Shown: positions 20,782-31,026 of the stretch, piece after piece
Layout of the letters: each line of letters begins with the position of its first letter
How positions within the stretch are numbered: position 1 is the stretch's first letter
The notes under the pieces: model-generated
What the model was told of the DNA's origin: nothing
The model's input: the letters and a program-made list of their open reading frames with translations, nothing else
Database searches by the model: none
Position numbers and translations under genes: made by a program
Source of the DNA: Gentiana macrophylla
Lineage: Eukaryota > Streptophyta > Magnoliopsida > Gentianales > Gentianaceae
NCBI GenBank assembly: GCA_026214975.1
Contig: CM047815.1
Span: 59,589,852-59,653,851 of the forward strand
DNA length: 64,000 nt
Direction: 5' to 3'

Positions 20782-21515
20782 ATAGCAAACTGATTGTAGG
20801 ATCTAGATCAAAGCTTCAACTTTTATTGATTCAGCAATTGACTAAAGCTTATACGAATTCGAGCTAGGGTTTTTCGATCTGATTGTATAAAACGTGGACT
20901 ATTTGGAAATAAAACAAAAGTAACAACAATAATCAATCTCTGATTATTGCCTCGTGATAATCCTATCTCAGGAAAACCACCCAACTATTCTATCTCAGAA
21001 TAATTGAAAGAAACTCCTATCTCTGAAAATTTTCTCGATTTAAAAACTAAGGTTTAATCTCCAAAATAATCTGAATAATATGTTCAAGTCTGACAACTAT
21101 AAATAGCAAAATAGAAACCTAATCCCTAAAGAAAGAAGGCGCCACTTTATCGGTTTGGGCTGAATATTAACTTCCTAATTAAATAAAAAGGCCTAATTAA
21201 AAATAGCATAATTAAAAGTCCATAAAATAATCTGAATTTAATAAGCATAGGCGTCCCACACTTGGGCTTCAACTCATCAAGCCCAATCAGCAACAAATAG
21301 GCTTAAAGTAGTTGGATCATCAATCCTCAAAGCCTCATTCTCCTTTCCAACATCTTGGACCAGCTTTGCATAAGCTTCTCGAACCTTCTTCTCTTGAAAA
21401 CGTGTGATAGGGCCATCTCGAACAATAATAGGATCCTTGGGCTTGTGAATGCGTGGCTGATCATCTTGGATTGCATCACTGTTTATTTCCGTATGTTTAA
21501 TCCATAGGTCTGATA
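20782..21515 (-). mobile_element. reverse-oriented retroelement fragment inside the gypsy-type element
   Basis: Sequence before and after reads as one element once this block is removed: GATAGCA occurs at the left edge (about 20774-20780) and again at about 21509-21515, a possible 7-bp duplication. Read on the minus strand, the block starts with a short coding piece and runs into LTR-like, AT-rich leader sequence. I could not define LTR ends, so it is a fragment or a very decayed element. Confidence 0.5.
21277..21470 (-). pseudogene. gypsy gag-pol linker fragment (GPITR motif)
   Basis: Within the minus-strand frame ending at 21277 the stretch PKDPIIVRDGPITRFQEKKVREAY resembles the GPITRARAKK segment found in plant Ty3/gypsy polyproteins and in small retroelement-derived ORFs. 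The rest of the 124-codon frame, upstream of about 21470, crosses into the surrounding element and is not convincing. Confidence 0.5.
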
Positions 21516-24044
21516 GCAGCATGGGAAACCATGTTAAAGTCAGTCTACGGTCAGTTTGTTTTTTTGTTTTTCTTCTGTTTGTAGAAACTAGAGAAACAAC
21601 AATCCGAGTCAGTAATTTTTTGCGGGCGCTGAGAAAATAACCCAGCAACATGTGGAATTACTACGATGGGAAAAGTTATGGAGGCATTACTCTAAGCACC
21701 AAGATGGCTCCGAAAAAAAAAGAAAGAAAAAAGAGAAGGCTCGATTTCGTCATGGTATAATGTTGAAGGCAAGGTACTACCTTTTGTTGCTTATGTTTTA
21801 CTATCTGTTGGTTTTTTTGTGCATAAGTTAGCCTATACATGAACCTGAGTATGAATAATAGCCCGGAGTTGGTTTGCAAGATTAATTTTATTACTGTGGA
21901 AGGTTCTGCCCCAAATCTGTCTCATCTAGAGGGTGTAAGGAAACATGTAATAGTTGAAGGAAGCAGTGAATAAAGAGTTCCTCGTAGTTCTATTAAAATC
22001 TCATTGTCCTATGCATGAGATTGCTTCTACGGGCCATGGGAGCAACAATTTGTGTAGTTTTAAGAATTCGCAATCTAAAAAAGACGTTGAGTTTTGAGAG
22101 AGCATAATGAAGAAGCATTATAGAGGATGTGATTAAAATGGGTCCCTAGGACTAAATCTTCTTAGAATTCACTAGTTCCTAAAACGAGAGCCGAGGTAAG
22201 AGCTTTGTATAAATGGTATGGATAAATGTCGTTTCCTAGGTCTGACAACCAAGGGAAATGTATTAATCCGTAAAAGCGATGAGCCCACCTCTTATAGTGC
22301 TCAGAGGGTCAAAGTCTGGCGAGCCGTGAAGGATGATTGACAAGGGTACTTTTTTGGAAAGTCGAGCTGAGGACTTTAAACTCAGAACTACTTCTTTAAA
22401 ACCCTTAGGATTTCCTTTTAGTTTTTTTTTAGGTTTTGTTTTCTTTGAGTCAAATAAGAGTAACGTGACATGTGTTGAGGTTTTTTATTTGCCGTGTCCG
22501 ATGGCCATTATGCTAAGGATGTGCAAAACTTTTTTACTCAATATAGGCCACGTGAGGTAGAGTTCCGTAGGAGAGTCGAGAAATTGCTAAAGAAAAGGAA
22601 ATTTAGCAATCAACCTTAAGATGGAAGCATTTAGAGAACTTGAGAATTACTGAAAATGTAACAGAGAATGATTGGTGCGAACAAGAACAATATTTGGTCA
22701 ACTTCCAAAACTTTTTAGAATGGCGATCCGAGTGAAAATCCAAAGTTGTGTGCAATTCGTTCTGCAACTATCCTTATCTTTCCCTTTGCACTTTTTCACC
22801 TTCAAACTTTTCGAACCTCTCACCAATCTGCCTCACAATTCACATTTCTAACCATTCTTTCATTCCCTCTCTTTCTCTCCATCTATTTCACTCTCCCACC
22901 CTAGCCCAATCCTTTAAACACTACCTACCCAACAAATTTCCTTCACCAATTTTCAACCCACCCAAAACACAATTTCTTACCCACCCTTGATCTTTTCTAA
23001 CCATCCTTATGTATATCTTTTTATAAACCCATCATACTCTCAACCTCCATTTTGTTTACAAAATACCTTTGTGTTGCGGAATTTGAAATATTGCTAAGTT
23101 TTAATGATTATCTTTTATCATTTAGGTTTTCATGATCCTAGCTGGGGTAAGTGTAGCTCTGACCCTAGCTCGATTTTAAAAGTTTTTGGTTCGATCAAAA
23201 TACAACTTATCTTTCTACCGGAAGTTTTGAATTTCACACTTTTACGCCTATACCAGCATTTCTAGATGATGAGTTTTGTTCTATACTATCACACCGATCC
23301 GACCTTGTTGATGACGTTGAGACCTTCCACGTGCTAAATTGGGTAATTAGTAATTTCGAGGAGTAGCTACATCTCCCTAAGTTGTTGATATCCATTCAAA
23401 ACGTGAAGCGTCTGCGCCGAGTTTCTGATCCTATCTTTTACCAATAGGTCACATTGAATCTGTTATACCTTACCAAGTGTCTCTTTTACACTGGATTGAA
23501 TACATGGTTGATCCAGTCAACCTCATGTTTTCCCACGTGGGGTAATGCTTTTTGATCTTTGTCTTCTCCACCCGGTTTTAAGAATATTTCATCGGTGGAG
23601 GTTATAGATGAAGACTACCATCTTTAGTTGCTTGCTTATTTTTCTTTCTATTTAGTATATTTTCCTTTGTATCGAGTCTGTTGTCAGTTTTCTAAATCAT
23701 AATGTTGTACTAAAATCAAGTCGGGTTTAATAATTTCAATGTTTCAAAAATGTAATCGTTTTATGGACTTAAAAATGTTTAAGGTTTAATGTATTCCTTT
23801 TACTGTCCCTTTTTTCGATTATTATTTTTTTATGAGCTAACGCTGTAACGAGTTTCGAGCTTTGTTGAAAACTTATTTTGCAGCGATAGAACTTCGTGTT
23901 CGATCTCCGGTTTGCTTATATTCCTAGAAGTTCCTTGACGTGCTTGGACTACTCCGATATTCTGCTTCTTACTTGAGGGCCGTTTCCCGAGCTAAGTCTT
24001 TTTCTTACATTCTCATTTTTTCTTTGTCATTGGGGACAATGACA
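21516..24044. other. interior of the gypsy-type element, no recognised protein
   Basis: An ATG at about 21704 starts a short Lys-rich peptide (MAPKKKERKKRR) like the beginning of some gypsy Gag proteins, but it soon stops. The rest contains scattered short frames without retroviral motifs. The C/T-rich frame at 22748-22990 is compositional. Confidence 0.5.
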
Positions 24045-24062
24045 TGCTTAAGTGGGGGGTAG
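24045..24062 (+). other. second polypurine-like tract inside the gypsy-type element
   Basis: GCTTAAGTGGGGGGTAGG almost duplicates the true purine tract at 25013-25026 but lies about 965 bp upstream of the 3' LTR. It could be a central purine tract or the trace of an earlier LTR boundary. Confidence 0.5.
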
Positions 24063-25012
24063 GAGACTTATCTATGATGTGCTATAATTAAAAATTAAAA
24101 GAAACGGTATGGTAGAAAATTTAAGAAAAATTGAAAAAAATTGAATAAATGCCATATTATTTATCTCGTACCCTTAGAATTGTGAGTTCCTAGCTAAGAA
24201 TTGATATGAAAGGAGCCAAGTTGCATGAGTACGTGATCATTTTATACTTATGTGAATGTAAATTTAAGGATATTCATGCCAATTGTTGCAAGTAGTTATT
24301 TATTATTCGATTACTCAATCATTGAATCGATTTTTACCGCACGAATTATAATAACTGAAGAAATTATGTGTACATTGCGTAGATGATTGGTTATGTAGAC
24401 TTAGTGTCGATATTTATCTGCTGATGTATTCCTAACTTCTAGCCATCAAAGCGGAGTAATAAGCTTGAGAATTATCTGTGTTTTGACAATGCGTTAAACA
24501 CTGGGCTTGTAGTAACATTACCAAAGTAGCCCCGCGCTTGTGGTAATATTCAATGCTATTGACTAATCCGTGAGAGGAGGATTCTTGCAATGCATACTTT
24601 ACTTTTAAAGCAAGTTTCTTTCTTGAGAGGTGTTAATGCTTGAAATTATGAAGAAAATTCAACTTTTAAGAGGCTTCGAGTATTTTTCTCGGTCTCTAAG
24701 TCCAAAAACCTCTTGGATAACGCTCTTGCTTATTGCACCATACCTTTACCCATTCGAGGCTTAAGAAGTGGGAATACTGATGTTGGTAGGTTGAGATTGC
24801 GAAGTTAGCATAAACTCTAATCTTGCCACGATTATATAAAACTGAATGCACATGCACACATCACTTCGATTCATAGCGAGTAGCGAATAATGGATACCTT
24901 ATGAGCATGAATGGTATGAGTTGACTCGAGTTTCTTGTGTAAGTATGATTTGACCGTGGAAAATGTTTTCTTGGGAATGACTTATCAATGCTTTGTTCGA
25001 CGATCAAAGTCT

Positions 25013-25026
25013 AAGTGGGGGGTAGT
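25013..25026 (+). other. polypurine tract of gypsy-type element
   Basis: AAGTGGGGGGTAGT directly abuts the 3' LTR start TGATGACGG. Confidence 0.88.
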
Positions 25027-26724
25027 TGATGACGGTCAAAATATACTCGTAAAAGTCATCAACGTTATCCTTAAATCAAGCCTAATAATATATTTTTTAT
25101 GTTAAATCACATGTTTATAATGATTATTTAATGTTATGTGATTAATAGAATATAATTTGGTATTTATCCGTTTTTATCATTTAAATACGATTTACTGTGC
25201 AATAAATATTTATTTTGTAGATTGAGATAAATTGGAGGATAATTACAAATGGATGAATTAAATCTCAAGATAAATCGAAGAAAATTCGAGTGCATTGAAG
25301 ATAAATATCGGATCATGAAAGAGGAGTAAGGAACGACAAGAGCCGCGAGCCAATCAAAGTTGATGGACTCACATTTGGCGAAGTGCTCACTACGGGGAGT
25401 GAGTTCCCTAAAGCCACCGGATCGACTTGGAGTTATCCTAACGCGTTTTTAGACTTCATTTGGATTTAGGAAACCTATTTTAGATCGGTTAATGCTTATC
25501 CTAACTCTATTTTTTACCCCTATATATACTTGTGCTATTTCATTAGCAAAAACACACCTTAGACACTTCTCTCGAATTATAATAAAGTTCTCAGTTTTTC
25601 CTCAGAGTGGTTTTTATACAAGTTTTGCAATAATGTAAGTTCTTGTATTTATTTCTTCTTAGTTCTTTATAATTAAGTCCCCAATTATTGTTTATCGTTT
25701 GAGATTGTTTGTTCTTAGTTAAACGATGTAGATCTAGGATTATGACGTGAGGCAGTGGGGATTCCTAGTCTATAATGATCTACACGTCCACGCCTATGTC
25801 TCGTGACCTATGTATGACTTTACTTTGATCAACAATCGTGTTTTTAGTAGATCTATATAATTGCTTTATGAATCTCTATTTTATCCGTTACGTATGTAGA
25901 ACGCTATGATTTAGTTGTTCGTCACGTCAATCTAGCCACGTCTTTATGGTGTGATTGTCCACCTAGAATTTCTTATCTTAGTAGGTATGGCTACGGCTAC
26001 GTTGCTCGTCTGTTTTAATTAGCGTATTATTAGGAAATACCAATATAGTACTCCTAGGTCGGCTTATGAATTGATCTTCCGGGACTTTCAGCGAGATCTA
26101 GATCTGTGTTATATTTGGAAATTGCTAGCACCAAGTTATACGTACATCGTAGATTAACATGATACCTAAAAAGTTAGTGTTAATGGGACGGAGACTGATG
26201 CGATCGCTTAGGAAGTACGCCTAACCACAGGAATGTTGCCAAGGTGAGGAATACGGTTAATATCGGCATCCCTAGTTTTGTAAGCGTGCAAGTTATATGA
26301 GATGGAGGCCTATGAAGCGAAGTCTTGTAATGTAGCACAGTGATCTAGATGGCCTACCTGGAGCTAGATCTAGTTTAGGGGAGGAATCCTGTAGCCAATA
26401 TAAAAAAAATACGAATTGGATTAATAGTTGTCGAGTCTAGCTTAATTATATAGAATCTCTAGATCCAAACGATAACATAATAATTGGGGAGGTTAATTAC
26501 GTTGATTGTGTCGTGTCCTTTATCTTTCTTGTCTCTTGTTGGTCGTAGACCGCCTTTGTGTCCTTGATATGAATAATTAATTTTTTGTATATAAATGATC
26601 CACAATTGGTTCCCTGTGGGATAGACCTTGATTCGCTATAACTATACTACGATGGACCTAGTCCTCTTGCTAGTATTGGTTTATGGTGGTCAAGTATTTT
26701 ATTATCACTTGATCTATGTCATCA
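25027..26724 (+). repeat. 3' LTR of nested gypsy-type element
   Basis: 1698 bp, TGATGAC...GTCATCA, matching 18850-20550 with scattered differences, several at CAG/CTG or CG-rich points. Confidence 0.92.
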
Positions 26725-26729
26725 CTTCC

Positions 26730-27200
26730 AATCTTGCAACTGGGGCATATGTCTCATCAAAATATATTCCTTCAGCTTGAGAATAGTCTTTTGCCACTAG
26801 TCTGGCCTTATTCCTTACAATGGTACCAGATTCATCCAATTTATTTCTGTATACCTATTTGGTTCCAATTAGATTTGCATGACTAGGCCTTTCCACTAGT
26901 GTCCAAACTTGATTTCTTTCAAATTCATTCAATTTCTCTTGAATTGCAATTATCCAATCTGGATCAGATATTGCTTCTTCAACAACTTTAGGCTCCATTT
27001 GAGATAGAAAACAAGTAAACATTGCTTCCAATTGTCTTCTAGTTCTTACACCTTGTTGTATGTTACCAATTACTTGTTCAGCAGGGTGGTCCTTCAACCA
27101 TTGTAAATCATGAATTGTTTGATTTACAAGAGCTTCATCTTCGATGAGTCTCTGTTGTTGCTTTCAAGAGGGGTTCAAGAGACCCTTGAACTTGCATCGA
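26730..27200 (-). pseudogene. Sirevirus reverse transcriptase, N-terminal part
   Basis: The frame 26855-27097 contains EEAISDPDWIIAIQEKLNEFERNQVWTLVERP, the conserved start of copia RT, followed (toward 26730) by GTK...KNKLDESG-like sequence and the ARLVAK...YSQ region in shifted frames up to the gypsy-type insertion at 26724. It is the upstream partner of 18032-18849. Confidence 0.88.
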
Positions 27201-27218
27201 TTGTTGCATCGATGAGTG

Positions 27219-28586
27219 TTACCAAAGAGGGTTATTCAACGAAGGCGAGTCATAAACTTTTAAGTCATTTATCCTTTCCAAAACATCAACACATTCTGGA
27301 TTAGTGACTTGGAGATTTTCAGTAGGTTCTGAGACTTCATCTTCCATTCCAGTGAACTTTGGTTCATCAAATACAACATGTATTGACTCTTCATGTTTCA
27401 ATGTCCTTTTATTCAGTACCCTGAGTGCCTTGCTGACAAAAGAATATCCCAAAAAGATTCCTTCATCTGATTTTGGTTGGAATGTCTTCAATTGCTCCTT
27501 ATGATTTAAAATAAAACACTTTCTTCCAAATGGATGGAAATAAGATATATTTGGTTTTCTTCCATTCCATATCTCATAAGGTGTCTTCAGCAGCTTCTTG
27601 TTCACTGAGGTCCTATTTTGTGTATAGCATGTTGTATTTATTGCTTCAGCCCAATACCTTTTCGGTAGTAATGCTTCACAAATCATAGTCCTCCCTGCTT
27701 CTTTCAAGGTCCTATTTCTTCTCTCAGCAACCCCATTTTGCTGAGGTGTACCAAAGAAATGCTAATTGATGCAAAGACGCCATTTTGCTCACAATATTCT
27801 CTTTTGACTTTATTGAGAAATTTAGTACCCTTTGTCCGATATGATCTTCACTACTGTCAAACTTTTCTCATTTTGAAATCTCTTCAAAATTTCAGGCATC
27901 TTTTGAAGTGTTTCACTTTTCTTGTTCATGAATATTACCCAACTGTATCTTGAATAATCATCCACAACTACCAGAGTGTACTTCATTCCTGTTACACTTG
28001 TTGGTGTTACTGGTCCAAATAAATCCATGTGCATCAGCTCCAAAACTCTTTTTGTTGATTGTTTAGTCTTTGACTTGAAGCTTGACTTGGTTTGCTTACC
28101 TTGCTGACATGCATCACATATAGCATCCTTTTTGAATGTGATCTCAGGTAAACCAATCACCAATTTCTTTTTCACCAACTGATTGATATCATCAAAGTTA
28201 AGATGATTCAACTTCTTATGCCACAACCAATTTAATTCTGACTTGGTGTGCACTATCAGGCATGTTTCTGGAACTGCAGTAAACCAATCCACAACATACA
28301 TGTTTTGTTGTCTTCTTCCAGCCAACACAACTTGTTCACCTCTTTCACTAATGACAACACAATAGTCTTTGTCAAAAGTGACCTTGTAACCCATGTCACA
28401 AAACTGTCCAGTGCTCAGTAGGTTGTAGTCCTGTCCTTCCACAACTGCAACATTCCTGATAGTTAATCCATTCCTCACCGGTGTACCATATCCTCTTGTG
28501 TATCCTGGTGTATTCTTGTTGCCAAAATTCACTCTTGGACCATCATTTGCCATATAATTTGTCAAGCAGTGTTTATTCTTTGTCAT
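27219..28586 (-). pseudogene. Sirevirus integrase with pre-integrase zinc finger
   Basis: Two frames (27822-28586 and 27219-27707) separated by a break at about 27710-27820 cover the integrase. In the first: LWHKKLNHLNF and CDACQQGKQTKSSF (HHCC zinc finger), then LMHMDLFGPV with the first catalytic Asp, VVVDDYSRYSWV, and VVKIISDKG with the second Asp. The second frame begins after the catalytic Glu region and continues with RYWAEAINTTCYTQNR, TPYEIWNGRKPNISYF and FLGYSFVSKALRVLNKRT, the copia integrase C-terminus. Integrase inserts the cDNA into the genome. A frameshift lies in the Glu-bearing PQQNG region (seen at about 27735). Confidence 0.9.
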
Positions 28587-28625
28587 GGGTCTGGAACATC
28601 CACTGTCAAAGTACCAGACACCTTA
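28578..28625 (-). pseudogene. Sirevirus protease active-site segment
   Basis: WYFDSGCSRPMT is encoded on the minus strand at about 28580-28614, directly upstream of and in frame with the pre-integrase frame. DSG carries the catalytic Asp. The frame upstream changes at about 28625. Confidence 0.78.
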
Positions 28626-29850
28626 CAAAACAAATTTAATGTGTTTTAGGTACCCAAAACTGTTTGGGTCCATAGTGGTCAGTGGTAACCATGACCCTCA
28701 GCAAATTTCCATAAGGTCTTCTTTGAAAAACATTACACTTTTGTTCATATATGTATCCCACATTTCCATAAAATCTAACATTTGGTTGTGTAGGATTCAC
28801 ATATGCTTTCTGGCCTTTTGGTACATAATGCTGTTTGAAGTGATTTCTATTGTTAGAAGCACTAGCATAACCATAAGTTTGCTGTCTATCAGGATCAGCC
28901 CTGTGATATGGAGTCTGCTGAGGTCCCTGCTGAGGTCTTAAATAAGTCCTCTGCTGATTCCATTGCTTAGGTTTTACCCTAGCATTATGGTTATGACCAT
29001 TAATTCTAGCAGTAGGGGTAGGAATATTCCAATCATCATCAGTACGGAACAATCTACCTTTCCCCCTGAGATAAGTATCCCTAGAATGATTAATATTTTT
29101 AGGTTTAGGATTCTTATCCTTGGAATATTTCTGATTTTTGCCCTTTTATGGTCCAGCAGACTTAGCAGCAGGTCTAGAAGGTCCAACAGTCCTACTTTTG
29201 GATTTACCCTTTTTGTTAGGTGTTGTTGACCTTTTTGACTTCTGATTTTGCTTTCTTGAAGCCTTCTCAGTAGGTTTTATTGCCTCAGAAACCCTTTTGG
29301 TAGTTGGATCTTGTGCAGGCACAAACTTAGGACCAATTCTGGTACTAGGTTCAGTAACCTTACTGGATCCACTCTTAGTAGATTGTTGAGTTCCAAATCC
29401 AAGCATGTTCTATCACCATAAGGTTTTCCAAATTTGAATGCAGTAGTGGAACTAGATATTTCAGCAGATTCAGCAGCTACTGAATGTACAACAGACTTAT
29501 GTTGATTCTGTTCAAAATCTTTTTCCTTTCTTTTGAGAGTTCTTAATTCATCTTTTAACCTTTCAACTTCTGCTTGAAGAGCTTCTTTTTCAGCCTTCAA
29601 AATCTCATAACCAGATTGTATTTTCCTCAGTTGATTAAGGATGGCATCCAAAGTTTCTTCATTGTCAGAATTTTTTGGATTTGAACCACAAGTTGATTCA
29701 CAATAACTTTCAGCATGAGTATTTATAGATACAGAGTTGTATATCTCCTCAGTCTCTTCCGTATTTGCCATTAAAGCATAATCATCCATATTAGCAACAA
29801 GTGCAGTATCATCAGATTCATTTCCCTTTTCTCGATTCAACTTCATAGCC
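28626..29850 (-). pseudogene. Sirevirus Gag-to-protease linker, coiled coil and basic region
   Basis: Three overlapping frames in sense. 29277-29846 has acidic sequence then a heptad-rich coiled coil (LDAILNQLRKIQSGYEILKAEKEALQAEVERLKDEL). 29146-29406 has a Lys/Arg-rich tail (KASRKQNQKSKRS). 28636-29052 is Gln/Tyr/Asn-rich (QQGPQQTPYHRADPD) and ends with KQFWVPK just before the protease. Long linkers with a coiled coil between the zinc knuckle and protease are usual in Sireviruses. Frame changes occur at about 29150 and 29060. Confidence 0.75.
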
Positions 29851-29928
29851 TTGATTCATCATCAAGAACCATTGCTTTCTTGCCAGGTCTTCTTTCTTTG
29901 ATTCTTGTTCTTCAAGAGGTCCGGACAA

Positions 29929-30921
29929 TCAGTGCCGAAATGTCCAGTTTTCTGCCGTTGAAGCCTGAGATAATCGTGTTCTTTTTCTGCTTAAGGTCGG
30001 ATATCCAGTTTTGAAGTGTCCTGGTTTCTTACAATGAAAACACAAATAATCATTATCTTTCTTGGATTCTTCCTTCTTCTTTTCACTTGATTTCTTTGTG
30101 AAATTCCTTGGAGAACCCCTTCCTGATTTCATCATTCCAATCTTCTTGCTCAGTAGGGCTATTTGCTCTTGCATTTCATCCAATAGATCATCTTGAGCAC
30201 CTGATGTTTCTTCTTTTTGTGTAGCAGCCAATGCAGTAGTGGTTGGTTCTTCCTTTTCAGTTTTAGGAATAAGTTTCCCACTGAACTCATATGCCATAAG
30301 ATTTGAGAATAACTTGAAGGTGTCTTCTTCATGAAGAACCTGGATTCATCTTTGGAAGTCGCCTTCATTTCCCGAACTTCTTTTGCTGGTAGGGCTTCCA
30401 AAATTCTTGTATTGATATCTTCTTTTGTATACACTACATTCAGCAGAGTGAGTTCATCCATGATAGCATTGAATCTTGACTCCATTTGTTCAATGGTTTC
30501 ATTGGATTTCATTTTGAAATCTTGGAACTTTCTTTTGGCTTCACTGAATTTGTTTTTCTTTATAGCATCAGTGCCTTCACAGATAAGTTGTAATTTTTCC
30601 CAAAGTTCCTTTGCAGTTTTGCATCCTTCACTTTCATGTACATATTGCTATCCAAGGTTCTGTATATGATATCAATAGAAATATTGTTGAGGTTTGCTCT
30701 TTTTCTATCTTCAAAGACTCCAGCTCTCTTTTGGCTTTGGAACGTCATCGAGTTTCATCGCCTGACGATATGGCTTTTGTGATCTCCAGAGGTCCATCAG
30801 TCAGCACATCCATCATCTCATCATGTGTTGCAGCTAGATAAGCCTGCATATGGCGTTTATACTCATCAAAACGATCTAAGAAACACATCAACATAGTCCT
30901 AGCATACTGATTGTTATCCAT
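29929..30921 (-). pseudogene. Sirevirus Gag, frameshifted, altered zinc knuckle
   Basis: The ATG at 30921 starts MDNNQYARTMLMCFLDRFDEYKRHM, close to the usual copia Gag beginning, followed by DVLTDGPLEI. Frames then shift: 30560-30748 (RANLNNISIDIIYRTLDSNMY), 30159-30512 (SNETIEQMESRFNAIMDEL, EDINTRILEALP) and 29929-30297 (EEPTTTALAATQ, then the knuckle). The knuckle reads CFHCKKPGHFKTGYP, with Tyr where the last Cys of CX2CX4HX4C belongs. Stops and shifts at about 30745, 30510 and 30300 break the gene. Gag is the structural protein that packages element RNA. Confidence 0.88.
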
Positions 30922-31007
30922 GATGCAAAGCTTTGAAAATCAGAAACTTGAAAAAGTTTTCAAAGTATTTTCACAAGCACAACAAGTAGGATTACTTCAG
31001 AACGAAA

Positions 31008-31024
31008 GCACTGCTCTGATACCA
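31008..31024 (-). other. primer-binding site of Sirevirus, initiator tRNA-Met
   Basis: On the minus strand TGGTATCAGAGCAGTGC lies 2 bp inside the 5' LTR, the standard plant copia primer site. Confidence 0.93.
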
Positions 31025-31026
31025 TT

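Larger units (their letters stand above)
18850..26724 (+). mobile_element. Ty3/gypsy-type non-autonomous LTR element nested in the Sirevirus
   Basis: LTRs 18850-20550 (1701 bp) and 25027-26724 (1698 bp) begin TGATGAC and end GTCATCA, and the flanking CTTCC duplication (18845-18849, 26725-26729) is exact. A tRNA-Asp-type primer site TGGCGCCGTTTCCGGGGA follows the left LTR and AAGTGGGGGGTAGT precedes the right, so it reads left to right. This primer site is used by Athila/Tat-like gypsy elements. The 4.5-kb interior contains no recognisable protease, RT or integrase, so it is non-autonomous (LARD-like) or heavily decayed. A reverse-oriented fragment of another element lies within it. Confidence 0.92.

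Noticed and set aside
22748..22990. 80-codon forward frame rich in Ser, Pro, Leu and His
   Set aside because: Pyrimidine-rich DNA inside the gypsy-type element; no motif and no partner frames.
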